In this document: in pieces, positions 20,848-28,413 of the stretch | Numbering within the stretch: the stretch's first letter is position 1 | Layout: every line of letters starts with the position of its first letter | NCBI GenBank assembly: GCA_003649445.1 | Contig: QMRV01000001.1 | Coordinates: forward strand, 14,684 to 78,683 | Reading direction: 5' to 3' | DNA from: Thermoprotei archaeon | Lineage (GTDB): Archaea > Thermoproteota > Thermoprotei > Thermofilales > B15-G2 | Length of the DNA stretch: 64,000 bases | Program-made: the position numbers and the translations under genes | Notes under the pieces: model-generated | Seen by the model: only the letters and a program-made list of their open reading frames with translations | What the model was told of the DNA's origin: nothing | The model's database searches: none

Positions 20848-20957
20848 CAGCATCACCTGTTACTGAGATATTTCAAGCCTAGCTCCTCTTAAATATTTTA
20901 TCTACGATGCATAGCTTCATATAACCCTCCATTACGCGCGAAAATAAAGGTAAGCCG

Positions 20958-21056
20958 GCGGGGGATGTATTCCCACCGTTACACCCGTCTTCATCACTAG
21001 GCGGTACAACGCCTTTAGCTCAACGGGCTCTCTTGCGGTGGGAAATAATCCCCCGC
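20958..21056 (-). ncRNA. candidate structured RNA, H/ACA-like with kink-turn
   Basis: Three nested helices are perfect: a 9-bp outer stem (20958-20966 with 21048-21056), a 7-bp middle stem (20972-20978 with 21036-21042) and a 5-bp inner stem (20984-20988 with 21023-21027). On the minus strand the apical part has TTGAG facing GTGATGA, a C/D-type kink-turn pattern. An ACA trinucleotide follows the middle stem by three bases, the H/ACA layout. A minus-strand TTTAAATATT lies about 25 bases upstream of 21060. The guide target is not determined, and plus-strand transcription is not excluded. Confidence 0.5.
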
Positions 21057-21063
21057 TACATTC

Positions 21064-21118
21064 ATAAACATAGCGAAAGGAATATTTAAACTATTCATAT
21101 TAAATAAACATAGCGAAC
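21064..21118. repeat. 14-base direct repeat ATAAACATAGCGAA, two copies
   Basis: The 14-mer occurs at about 21064-21077 and again at about 21105-21118, separated by an AT-rich spacer containing the TATA-like element for the minus-strand RNA. It may mark a duplicated regulatory site or 3' end. Confidence 0.5.
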
Positions 21119-21119
21119 C

Positions 21120-21226
21120 CTCTTCCTGCTCGGGCGCAAAACGCTCCTTCATCGCGACCTAAGAGTCAGGTGGATTACCCTTATGGGGCTAGTGAAATGT
21201 CTCCCTATCGGATAAAAATTTTATTT
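21120..21226 (-). other. possible second structured RNA (unclassified)
   Basis: This non-coding stretch is more GC-rich than its surroundings and has a minus-strand TATA-like TTTTTATCC about 25 bases before 21195. It contains CCTGA followed 12 bases later by GATGA, which resembles a D'/C' pair. A small GCG-CGC hairpin with a T-rich loop is also present. No complete C/D or H/ACA layout could be traced. Confidence 0.2.
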
Positions 21227-21307
21227 TAGTTTATTTAAAGACTTTTTCTCAACCATTTCTGCTCTTTAATTAAGTACATGTATGTCTTAGGATAATTAAG
21301 CAATCTT

Positions 21308-21475
21308 TCAATATTGCCCGTCCAAAGAAACACTACCGCTAACCTTCATTATATTATACGCTGCTGCCAGACCAATGTTAAACTGTCCCATTTCTCACAC
21401 TACCAGTCCCCTATAAGGACGCTGAATCCGCCGACCACACAGTGGACAATAAGAAGAACCACACAGGATGCTCGA
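21308..21475 (-). pseudogene. decayed TnpB (IS605/IS1341-type) C-terminal fragment
   Basis: The minus strand reads through a zinc-finger-like segment containing CGSSYCPLCG, then RGLVV, a TGA (21395-21397) where a Cys is expected, then FNIGLAAAYNIM and a terminal TGA at 21308-21310. This matches the layout of the TnpB C-terminus: CPxCG, a second C-x-x-C, then a motif ending AAxNI. The N-terminal nuclease part is absent. I read it as a relic of an insertion sequence or stand-alone TnpB. Confidence 0.5.
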
Positions 21476-21479
21476 AGCC

Positions 21480-21534
21480 CTATTGTCTCCGAACTAAACC
21501 CCCTCAAGAGGGATGTTAGCCTCGGAGACAATAG
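21480..21534. repeat. perfect 13-bp inverted repeat with internal hairpin
   Basis: CTATTGTCTCCGA (21480-21492) is repeated in inverted form at 21522-21534. The 29-base spacer contains its own CCCTC-AA-GAGGG hairpin. It abuts the truncated edge of the TnpB relic and may be an element end or a breakpoint structure. Confidence 0.6.
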
Positions 21535-21781
21535 AGCCCTTCTCCACTTCTCCTTATGTGTAACCAATATACTTTTGAAGAGTATTTTGCCTCTATGTAA
21601 TGACTTTTCTCATTAAATTAAAACCATTCGCTAGACACCATTTTAGACAAGCATTAGATGTCTATTTAATCAAGTAATAACTTATTAACTGAGAAACAGA
21701 TACTTTAGAAAAACATGTCTATAGATAGAAAGAAGACAAACATAGAAAAATATTTTTGCCCTAACAAAACTATCAATTATG

Positions 21782-21849
21782 GCGGAGGGAGGTCGCCGCC
21801 CGAGTGGCCGTAGGCTACAATGACCGGCGGTATACCCGCCTCCGCTACA
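21782..21849 (+). ncRNA. H/ACA guide sRNA (candidate)
   Basis: The lower stem is GCGGAGG/CCTCCGC, followed after one base by ACA. The internal loop is pocket-like (GAGGT opposite GTATACCCG), and an upper CGCCG/CGGCG stem leads to GAGTGGCC-GTA-GGCTACAATGA. That apex has the GA/TGA pairs of a kink-turn for L7Ae. This is the archaeal one-hairpin H/ACA plan. The pocket sequences would define the pseudouridine target, which I cannot search for. Confidence 0.6.
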
Positions 21850-21851
21850 CA

Positions 21852-21962
21852 TCAAGTTATAGGCTCGCGACCTCTACAACAATATCCGCCGCAGACCTTC
21901 TTCATAAAAGCACTGTTCATATCTAGCGAATCGCCGCAGTGGTTACATGGTATTACATTCAT
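21852..21962 (-). CDS. 36-residue zinc-finger microprotein
   Basis: A short frame starts with ATG at 21962 and ends with TGA. It has a CNHCG knuckle, the helix-like segment DSLDMNSAFMKKV and a CGGYCC knuckle, then a basic tail. The Cys spacing and the absence of low complexity suggest a real zinc-binding microprotein of the treble-clef-like kind found in crenarchaea. It ends three bases from the H/ACA candidate, on the opposite strand. Confidence 0.5.
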   Translation of the reverse strand: MNVIPCNHCGDSLDMNSAFMKKVCGGYCCRGREPIT

Positions 21963-21983
21963 CTCTGTGAACTAAATATTCAC

Positions 21984-22445
21984 TTAGAAATCTGTCCGTA
22001 AAAACATTACATAGCATCCTTCGCCATCCTGATAGTAATTTGGCCTGAAAAAGCTATATCGAAAACCGAGACTCCTATATAGCCTTATAGCAGGAACATT
22101 GCTTGCTCTAACTTCAAGTCTAAATACCTTAATTTCTTTCTCCCTCTTTATTCTCTCAATAGCCTCTTTTAATAATAATCTGCCTAAGCCACGTCCTCTG
22201 TACTTTGGGTCAATAGCCAAAGACAGTATGTGACCCAGATTTCCCCACCTAATAAGAACTATTATGTACCCTACTACTCTTCCATTAACTTCAATAACAA
22301 AAGATGTGTCACCAGCTAGAAATAAGTAATATGACAAAAGGCTCTTAGGATAAGCATCTCTTGGAAAACACTTTAACTCAATTTCATATATTCTGTCTAG
22401 ATCTTTTTTATCAACTTTACGAATACAGTAATTCACGAAGTACAT
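21984..22445 (-). CDS. rimI: N-terminal acetyltransferase (RimI/Ard1-like)
   Basis: This is a GNAT-fold enzyme. In crenarchaea this family acetylates N-termini of many proteins, including Alba. The 153-residue protein has the acetyl-CoA motif A LSLAIDPKYRGRGLGRLLLKEA (residues 75-96, with the RGRGLG loop) and motif B around SNVPAIRLYRSLGF. The ATG at 22445 lies about 20 bases after a TTTAAATATATT promoter element, so translation is probably leaderless. A TTG nine bases earlier is an alternative. Confidence 0.92.
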   Translation of the reverse strand: MYFVNYCIRKVDKKDLDRIYEIELKCFPRDAYPKSLLSYYLFLAGDTSFVIEVNGRVVGYIIVLIRWGNLGHILSLAIDPKYRGRGLGRLLLKEAIERIKREKEIKVFRLEVRASNVPAIRLYRSLGFRYSFFRPNYYQDGEGCYVMFLRTDF

Positions 22446-22509
22446 GTGCGGCAATACCTTTAAATATATTCACTTCATTCAACACGGTAGAAAGTAAAAA
22501 GGTGATAGT

Positions 22510-22767
22510 ATGGCCTACGAGAATATTTTTGCTCAAGTAACATTAATTCTAAAAAGAGTAAGCGAAGATCCTGGAGTTCCAAGAAACATTAGAAGAGCCG
22601 CAAACGAAGCTGCAAAAACAATTCAAAGAAAAGACCTAACTCCTGGACTAAAGGCGGCAAACGCAATAAGTATTTTAGAAGAAGCTGCACAGGACCCCAA
22701 CATACCACTATTTGCTAGAACAGCCCTGTGGCAAGCAATTTCTTTACTAGAACAAGTCAAAGACTAA
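22510..22767 (+). CDS. UPF0147 family protein
   Basis: This is an 85-residue all-helical protein with the conserved family pattern VPRNIRRAANEA, LTPGLKAANAI and PNIPLFARTALWQAISLLE. The family is widespread in archaea and has no assigned function. AAAAGGTGATA gives a strong ribosome site. It is transcribed divergently from rimI. Confidence 0.93.
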   Translation: MAYENIFAQVTLILKRVSEDPGVPRNIRRAANEAAKTIQRKDLTPGLKAANAISILEEAAQDPNIPLFARTALWQAISLLEQVKD

Positions 22768-22884
22768 GCCAAAATAAACTTGGTAAATAGGTTATTTTAA
22801 ATACTATTTTTATCTAAATCTAATCCTAGGTTAAAATAAACTAATAAAGAAAATTTATATACGAGACCATAAATGTGTTTTCTT

Positions 22885-22972
22885 GCGGGGGTGCCCGAGC
22901 CAGGTCAAAGGGGCAGGGCTTAGGACCCTGTGGCGTAGGCCTGCGTGGGTTCAAATCCCACCCCCCGCACCA
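22885..22972 (+). tRNA. tRNA-Leu(TAG)
   Basis: This is a class II tRNA with a long variable arm (TGGCGTAGGCCTGCG). The acceptor stem is GCGGGGG/CCCCCGC, the anticodon loop CTTAGGA, the discriminator A73, and CCA is encoded in the gene (22970-22972). No intron is seen. Confidence 0.93.
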
Positions 22973-23338
22973 CTCCTTTTAACTTATAGAACACTATACA
23001 CCTTCTTGTCCAATTTACACAGCTACATATCATGGAACAATCATTCAATAGCATATACATAAAATAAAATATTAGACTGCAAGAAAGATAAATTAAATGG
23101 AGCCCTTCTCTATTCACTTCATTAAAGCTCGATATTTCTCAAAGAACTTTTAAACTAAAATCTCTCTCCATGCCAGTTTCCTAGATGCTTATAAAACTTA
23201 GATACCTTAGTCTCGAAGAACATGTTTTAAAGCTTCTTAAAGTAAAGCTAAGCCTAAGATTATGTTTTTCTAAATCTGCTACAAGCTTTATAGGCACAAA
23301 ATATTTTAGTCTAAATTAAATGCCCTCAAGAAAAATAG
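22973..23338. other. intergenic stretch, nothing assigned
   Basis: About 365 AT-rich bases lie between tRNA-Leu and tRNA-Asp. Frames here are short and shadow-like; no RNA structure, repeat or promoter pattern stands out. Confidence 0.5.
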
Positions 23339-23435
23339 CGCCCCGGCCGGGATTTGAACCCGGGTTCTGGCGGGATCTACGAGGCCACAGCCTCTTGACA
23401 GCCGCCCATACTAGACCGGGCTATACGACCGGGGC
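23339..23435 (-). tRNA. tRNA-Asp(GTC), intron-containing
   Basis: The acceptor GCCCCGG/CCGGGGC has G73, a D-arm with AGCCCGGTC, and anticodon stem GGCGG/CCGCC with loop CTGTCA-C. A 21-base intron after position 37 carries its own GAGGC/GCCTC helix, compatible with a bulge-helix-bulge splice site. Confidence 0.9.
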
Positions 23436-23574
23436 GAGAATATTCTAAGAGCCTCCCTTAATTAAATTTTTCTCTGTGAGCCATGTTCACTGCTGTAGCG
23501 TTTACTATAGATCTATTGTCCTAATATTCTCAGAGAAAGCTGTTTCGTAGGTTTAAAGATTTAAAACATCAAAG

Positions 23575-23647
23575 TGGGCCCGCCGGGACTCGAACCCGGG
23601 ACCTCCCGCGCGTCAGGCGGGCGTCATAGCCGCTAGACCACGGGCCC
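23575..23647 (-). tRNA. tRNA-Val(GAC)
   Basis: The acceptor is GGGCCCG/CGGGCCC with A73. Anticodon stem CCCGC/GCGGG encloses loop CTGACGC, anticodon GAC. The T-loop is TTCGAGT. No intron and no encoded CCA. Confidence 0.92.
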
Positions 23648-23846
23648 ATTTAGTAGTTTACAGGGCAGAAAATATTTTTTTCTACACTGAGACCCTCTCC
23701 CAGACCTATGCAGACACTAAGCTCGCTACAAAAGAGTGTGAACAAGTGTCACTTCGCCTTATATATCCCTTGTCTACTGCTACTCCAGGTGCTATCAGCT
23801 AGCGATTTTTCGATAAAAATTTATCTACGCTAAGTACTATTTATGT

Positions 23847-23964
23847 GGGCCCGTAGCTCAGCCAGGACTAGAGCGTCGGCCTTCGGTTCTGTGTAGAAGA
23901 CAGCCGATGGTCCCGGGTTCAAAACCCGAGGCTAAGATCCCGGGTGAAAGTCCCGGCGGGCCCG
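23847..23964 (+). tRNA. tRNA-Arg(TCG) with two introns, one in the T-loop
   Basis: The gene is 118 bases. Acceptor GGGCCCG/CGGGCCC, anticodon stem TCGGC/GCCGA and loop CTTCGG-A are interrupted by a 15-base intron (about 23887-23901) at the canonical 37/38 site. A second, 27-base intron (about 23924-23950) sits in the T-loop near position 59/60: the T-stem CCGGG and TTCAAA are separated from T-CCCGG. Exact splice points may shift by one base. Such T-loop introns are typical of Thermoproteales-type tRNAs. Confidence 0.85.
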
Positions 23965-24012
23965 CTTCAAATAGTAAAGTTTTTAAGTACATTTTGGTAA
24001 GGGGTTCTGCTT

Positions 24013-24207
24013 ATGCCGAGAGAGATTTTCGATAAGGAGAAGTTTTTAGAGCTAGCCAAATATGCGAGAGAGTGCAGAGTAAAGAAGCTTGGCGACGTAG
24101 TCAAACTAAAGCTACGTTTAAAGAGATACTTGTACACTTACAAAACTACTTCTGAGGAGGCAGAAGAGCTCCTTAAGCAAATTCAGTGCCCTATTAGAGA
24201 AGTTTAG
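24013..24207 (+). CDS. rpl38e: 50S ribosomal protein L38e
   Basis: L38e is a small ribosomal protein found in eukaryotes and some crenarchaea. The 64-residue protein has the family N-terminus MPREIFDKEKFLELAKYA and the LKLRLKRYLYTYKTTSEEAEELL strand-helix core. GGGG lies 10 bases before the ATG. It stands between a tRNA cluster and the convergent beta-CASP gene. Confidence 0.85.
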   Translation: MPREIFDKEKFLELAKYARECRVKKLGDVVKLKLRLKRYLYTYKTTSEEAEELLKQIQCPIREV

Positions 24208-24239
24208 CTCTTCGCAATATAGATGTAGTTACGATGTAA

Positions 24240-25511
24240 TTACCCTAGCGCTATTGTTTCACCATTTCTCGGGATTTTTGCATCAAAGGAATATCTGTCG
24301 AGTATTTGAGGAAGCGACTCTTTTACTGCTCTATAGTCTCCGTGGACAAATATACATGTTTCCTTAGGTTTAATTCTATCTAATAGCTCAAATAACTGTT
24401 TTCTTCCTGCATGTGAAGAGAAATCGAGCCACTCGATTCTAGCTTTTACTTTACTGTTTACTTCAGGTAGTAGCCCTGTTTCAAGTAGAGCTCTTCCAGG
24501 AGTGTAGGGTGCTTGAAAACTCACAAAGACTATCGCACTTCTAGGATCTTTTGCTATTTTCTTTGCGTAGTAGAGCGAAGGACCTCCTTTAAGCATTCCA
24601 GCGGGAGAAACTATTATTGAGGGTACTTCTAAGGCTTTCTTTCTGTCACTCCAATCTCTCACTATAAATACTTTCTCTAGTGCTCTTTCTAGCAGATAAG
24701 GGTCTCTTAAATAACCTGAATACTTGAGCAGTATTTCTATTACTGCTCTCGCCATACCGTCAATAAATATTGGATAGTCTATTCCGTGCTTTTCTAAGAC
24801 TAAAAGCACTTCCTGAGACCTTCCTACGGAAAACGAAGGTATTAGTACTTTTCCTCCATTCTCCAACACTTCTTCAAGTATTTCTATGAGCATTTTTTCG
24901 CAGTAATCTCTTTCCGGGTGTTCATAAGATATGTACGTCGACTCTGTGATCAGTACATCTATGTCGCCTACGCCGCTTAAATCTGCTCCTTTAAGGAGAG
25001 CCGTAGTTGAAGGATTTATGTCTCCTGTATAAAGGATTTTTGTCCCAGATATGTTTAATATGAAGAAACTGCTTCCGGGTATGTGTCCAGCATCTTTAAT
25101 TTCTATTACATGGTCCTTGTCTAAGCTGACTATATCTCCGTAATCTAAAGGATTAAAGCATCTAAGCATTGCTTGAAGTTCTTGGTGCTCGTAGGGAACA
25201 TAGTAGCCGGAAATTTTCAGAAAGTCCCTTATGAGCAGTTCACTTAGCTCTAGAGTTAGGCTTGTCGTGTATAGAGGTATTTTAGCATTTATGTATAGTA
25301 GAGGAAGAGCTCCAGAATGGTCTAAGTGGGCGTGCGAGAGAAATACTGCGTTTAAGTCCTTTGGACGTACATGAAGAGGAAAGAGAGGCTTATCCTCTTC
25401 GAATATTACGCCGTAGTCTAAGAGTATTTTCTTTTCACCGCTATCGATTAGTATAGCGCTTCTCCCTACTTCTCTACCTCCTCCTAATATTGTTACAGAT
25501 ATTTTGCTCAT
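24240..25511 (-). CDS. beta-CASP family ribonuclease (aCPSF2-like)
   Basis: This is a metallo-beta-lactamase/beta-CASP nuclease acting on RNA. The 423-residue protein has motif 2 HAHLDHSGALP (near residue 60), ILYTGDIN, the TESTY motif, the beta-CASP segment IPSFSVGRSQEVL and the C-terminal FVHGDYRAV. It lacks an N-terminal KH domain, which separates it from the termination factor aCPSF1 and places it with the short aCPSF2/RNase J-like groups. I cannot decide between endo- and exonuclease activity. Confidence 0.9.
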   Translation of the reverse strand: MSKISVTILGGGREVGRSAILIDSGEKKILLDYGVIFEEDKPLFPLHVRPKDLNAVFLSHAHLDHSGALPLLYINAKIPLYTTSLTLELSELLIRDFLKISGYYVPYEHQELQAMLRCFNPLDYGDIVSLDKDHVIEIKDAGHIPGSSFFILNISGTKILYTGDINPSTTALLKGADLSGVGDIDVLITESTYISYEHPERDYCEKMLIEILEEVLENGGKVLIPSFSVGRSQEVLLVLEKHGIDYPIFIDGMARAVIEILLKYSGYLRDPYLLERALEKVFIVRDWSDRKKALEVPSIIVSPAGMLKGGPSLYYAKKIAKDPRSAIVFVSFQAPYTPGRALLETGLLPEVNSKVKARIEWLDFSSHAGRKQLFELLDRIKPKETCIFVHGDYRAVKESLPQILDRYSFDAKIPRNGETIALG

Positions 25512-25579
25512 CTCAGCTCCCTTCCCTGTCCCTTGTTAAAGGCTACTTGCTTAAAACTCTTTTTTTACTTCAGTTAAGT

Positions 25580-26890
25580 TCAAGGATAATGCCACTCTTC
25601 AATTAACTCACACTGCTTCTCAAAATACTCTAGTCCTTCCCTCTCTTTCGGCTTTGTCAAGTGCCTATAGGCAGCTGGTGCTTGCTTAAATGGAATAAGT
25701 TGTTCTCTTAGAATCTCTTTGAATGAAGGCTGCTTAACGATGTATTTGCAACGTGGGCACTTGTATCCTACAGCCCTTCCTTTAGATTTCATTTTCTCTC
25801 TGCAGAATGGACATAATGGAGGCACTCTGGTAAGTACTTCAGCCAACTCTATTCTTTGTATTTTTTCTACATTGAGCGTTAGTTTACCTTTTCTCACTTT
25901 CACTCCTCCAGAAAGTTCAACGTAATCATGTTTTCTGAGCTTTAACACCAATACATTTAATCGAGTCTTTCTGTAAAAAATACAGTCAATAGACCCAGTA
26001 CCATCACTTACTTCGATAACAACATGCCCACCTTTAATTACTACTGGCTCGCTTACTACTACGCCACTTATAGTTACAGAGTCGTAAGGCCTAACTTGAG
26101 AAATAGTCTTTCGCATGAAGAGGTGTATTTCTGTACACTGATTTGTTTTAAAAATCAGCCAGCGGTCAATTTTCTCTTCCACTTTAATTTCTTTCATAGC
26201 CTCTACTAGGAGCTGGGGAAAGTCACCTCTTATACCAAAGAGTACAGGATCAGGGCCGTGAGACAGTACTAGAGGTCTTTTTTTCCTATAGTCTATGTTA
26301 GCGTAAATATATGGCCTAAAAGCTCTATCTACTTTAAGTAAACTCTCATACTCCATTTTTCTAACCTTACCCCACATTGACCTCTCTCTGTAGGCTAGTA
26401 GCTCAAATGTATAGTCACTGAAATCTGCTTCATAAAAGCCTACAGCTGCCAATGCTCCTACAAGTCCTCTGCCTCGTCCAATATATCTGCATTGGATATT
26501 ATTTTTAGCGATAACTCGCTTAACGTAGTCTAGAGAAAGCACTTCATGCAGCGCTCTCATAGAAATAATTTTCACAATGCTGGGGATAATCTCCTTAATG
26601 GCAACAAGTGCAGGTTCCGCCTTACCTAGTCCACTATAATTATCCATAATAGTGTTCCACACTAAGTCTACTACATCTTCTGGATCTTCACATAATATTT
26701 TAATTGATACAGCAGCATTTCCTCTAGTTTTAAATGGAATATTAGGGTTTAATCTAATTAAATGAGGATAATCAACAAATGTCACTTTTTTAGACAATTT
26801 CTCAACTATGAGCGAACATATGTACGTTGTACAGCCTCCCTTGTAGTGGTCAGTGTCGTCAAATCCTATGTGTAGTAACACGCTACTCAA
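25580..26890 (-). CDS. tiaS: tRNA(Ile2) 2-agmatinylcytidine synthetase TiaS
   Basis: TiaS modifies C34 of the CAU-anticodon tRNA-Ile with agmatine so that it reads AUA. The 436-residue protein starts with the kinase-like domain (HIGFDDTDHYKGGCTTY). It then has the family-specific middle, an OB-fold (VRPYDSVTISGVVV, near residue 270) and a C-terminal zinc ribbon CPFCREKM...CPRCKY. It is divergent from dph5, with about 30 bases between starts. Confidence 0.95.
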   Translation of the reverse strand: MSSVLLHIGFDDTDHYKGGCTTYICSLIVEKLSKKVTFVDYPHLIRLNPNIPFKTRGNAAVSIKILCEDPEDVVDLVWNTIMDNYSGLGKAEPALVAIKEIIPSIVKIISMRALHEVLSLDYVKRVIAKNNIQCRYIGRGRGLVGALAAVGFYEADFSDYTFELLAYRERSMWGKVRKMEYESLLKVDRAFRPYIYANIDYRKKRPLVLSHGPDPVLFGIRGDFPQLLVEAMKEIKVEEKIDRWLIFKTNQCTEIHLFMRKTISQVRPYDSVTISGVVVSEPVVIKGGHVVIEVSDGTGSIDCIFYRKTRLNVLVLKLRKHDYVELSGGVKVRKGKLTLNVEKIQRIELAEVLTRVPPLCPFCREKMKSKGRAVGYKCPRCKYIVKQPSFKEILREQLIPFKQAPAAYRHLTKPKEREGLEYFEKQCELIEEWHYP

Positions 26891-26923
26891 AATATTCTTA
26901 AGCTATACTGTATTAGTTTTTCG

Positions 26924-27778
26924 ATGTTGTACTTTGTAGGGCTAGGACTTTATAGTTGCGAAGATCTATCAATAAGAGCCCTTAGAGTACTTAAAAAGTG
27001 TTCCAAAATATACGTTGACTTATATACGAGTATAGTACCTCAATTTACTTTATCTGAATTCGCCAATATTTTAGAAAAATCCTTAGGTAGCGAAATAGTC
27101 GGTGTTACAAGGAGAGAACTTGAAAACGATATCTTTGTTGAAAAAATACTCGAAGAGTCTTCTGAGAAAGATGTAGCAATAGTCGTTCCAGGAGACCCCT
27201 TTATAGCTACAACGCATCTATGGATTAGACTTGAAGCAGAAAAACGGAAAATTCCGACCGCTGTTATTCACTCTACATCTATTTTAACTGCAGCTATAAG
27301 TGAGACAGGGCTACATCCGTATAAATTCGGTAAGTGTGCTACAATAGTATATCCAGATCTGGAGAAAAACTTCATACCCTACTCTGTTTACGAAACCCTA
27401 GTGGATAATATTGGGCGAGGTTTACACACATTAATGCTTCTCGATTTAAGACTTGAAGAAAAAATAGCTATGACTATAGCCGACGCTATAAATGTTTTAG
27501 AGTTACTCGAAGAAAAAATAGGTAAAGGAATAATATCATCAGAAACATTAGGTGTAGCACTCTCACGTATAGGTTCTCCTGATTCAAAAATAGTGGCAGG
27601 ACCTTTATACAGCTTAAGGAAAATAAATTTAGGTCCTCCTCCTCACTCTCTTATTATACCTGGAGAACTGCATTTTACAGAAGAAGAAGCTTTAATAGTA
27701 TTGGCTAAAGCTTCAATAGAGGCTGTGAGAACATGGAAAAAGAAAGTCAGAGACTTGAGAAATATATTAAATCATTAG
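26924..27778 (+). CDS. dphB: diphthine synthase Dph5
   Basis: This is a SAM-dependent methyltransferase in diphthamide synthesis on elongation factor 2. The 284-residue protein has the tetrapyrrole-methylase fold signatures LYFVGLGLYSCEDLS at the N-terminus, VVPGDPFIATTH near residue 90 and the C-terminal HSLIIPGELHFTEEEAL. The short gap to the divergent tiaS start suggests a shared promoter region and a short or absent leader. Confidence 0.95.
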   Translation: MLYFVGLGLYSCEDLSIRALRVLKKCSKIYVDLYTSIVPQFTLSEFANILEKSLGSEIVGVTRRELENDIFVEKILEESSEKDVAIVVPGDPFIATTHLWIRLEAEKRKIPTAVIHSTSILTAAISETGLHPYKFGKCATIVYPDLEKNFIPYSVYETLVDNIGRGLHTLMLLDLRLEEKIAMTIADAINVLELLEEKIGKGIISSETLGVALSRIGSPDSKIVAGPLYSLRKINLGPPPHSLIIPGELHFTEEEALIVLAKASIEAVRTWKKKVRDLRNILNH

Positions 27779-28413
27779 AAAAGGTATTGAAAGATATTAA
27801 ATACGATTCATCTGTAAGCGAAATAGTTCATTTAGCTAAGTGCTATACTGAAGACTCTAAGTATTATTATAGGCTAGGAGACTACTTCACCGCACTCTCC
27901 TGTATAGCTTATGCCGAAGGTCTTTTAGACGCTATTAGATTCTTGAAAAAAGCTGAATTCACTTGGCCTAAAGAAAAACCTTCAAAAGGAAATAAAGTCC
28001 TAGTAGGAGGCGTTTTCGAAATACTACATCCTGGACACATATTCTTACTGAAGAATGCTAGCAAATATGGAAAGGTCATCGTCATAGTCGCCCGGGATAA
28101 AACAGTGCTTAAATTTAAAAAACGAAAGCCCGTAATTTCTGAAAACCAGAGATTAGAAGTAGTTAGCAACATTAAGTATGTATATAAGGCTAGACTAGGC
28201 GAAGAAGAATTTAATTTAAAGAAAATACTTTTAGAAGAAAAGCCAGACTACGTCATACTAGGCCCCGATCAAGAATTCTTAGAAGATAAACTCTTAGAAG
28301 AAATAAAAAGACTTAACCTTAACACAAAAGTAATAAGAATAAAAGATTTCTATAAGAAATACTCTCTCTGTAGCACAAGTAAAATAATAGAAAAAATTAA
28401 AAAAGAGCTTTAG
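27733..28413 (+). CDS. DUF357-cytidylyltransferase fusion (RibL-like)
   Basis: Residues 1-80 form a helical DUF357-like domain. Residues 85-226 form a HIGH-superfamily nucleotidyltransferase with GGVFEILHPGHIFLLKNA and the C-terminal STSKIIEKIK motif (ISSTxI class). The closest functional relatives I know are archaeal FAD synthetase (RibL) and glycerol-3-phosphate cytidylyltransferase; the substrate here is unknown. It overlaps the end of dph5 by 46 bases, so translation is probably coupled. It converges on nfi with a 17-base overlap. Confidence 0.85.
   Translation: MEKESQRLEKYIKSLEKVLKDIKYDSSVSEIVHLAKCYTEDSKYYYRLGDYFTALSCIAYAEGLLDAIRFLKKAEFTWPKEKPSKGNKVLVGGVFEILHPGHIFLLKNASKYGKVIVIVARDKTVLKFKKRKPVISENQRLEVVSNIKYVYKARLGEEEFNLKKILLEEKPDYVILGPDQEFLEDKLLEEIKRLNLNTKVIRIKDFYKKYSLCSTSKIIEKIKKEL

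Noticed and set aside
20958..21060. plus-strand H/ACA reading of the triple-stem structure (outer stem followed by T-ACA)
   Set aside because: The outer stem plus ACA fits, but the apical loop on the plus strand lacks the GA/TGA pairs of a kink-turn. The minus strand has them and a promoter, so I favoured that strand without excluding the other.
21314..21616. 100-codon plus-strand frame in the intergenic region
   Set aside because: It runs through the TnpB relic on the other strand and the inverted repeat; its composition is not protein-like and no start signal is seen.
22920..23117. minus-strand frame over tRNA-Leu(TAG)
   Set aside because: Its last part is the complement of the tRNA gene, and the rest is AT-rich filler; the tRNA explains the region.
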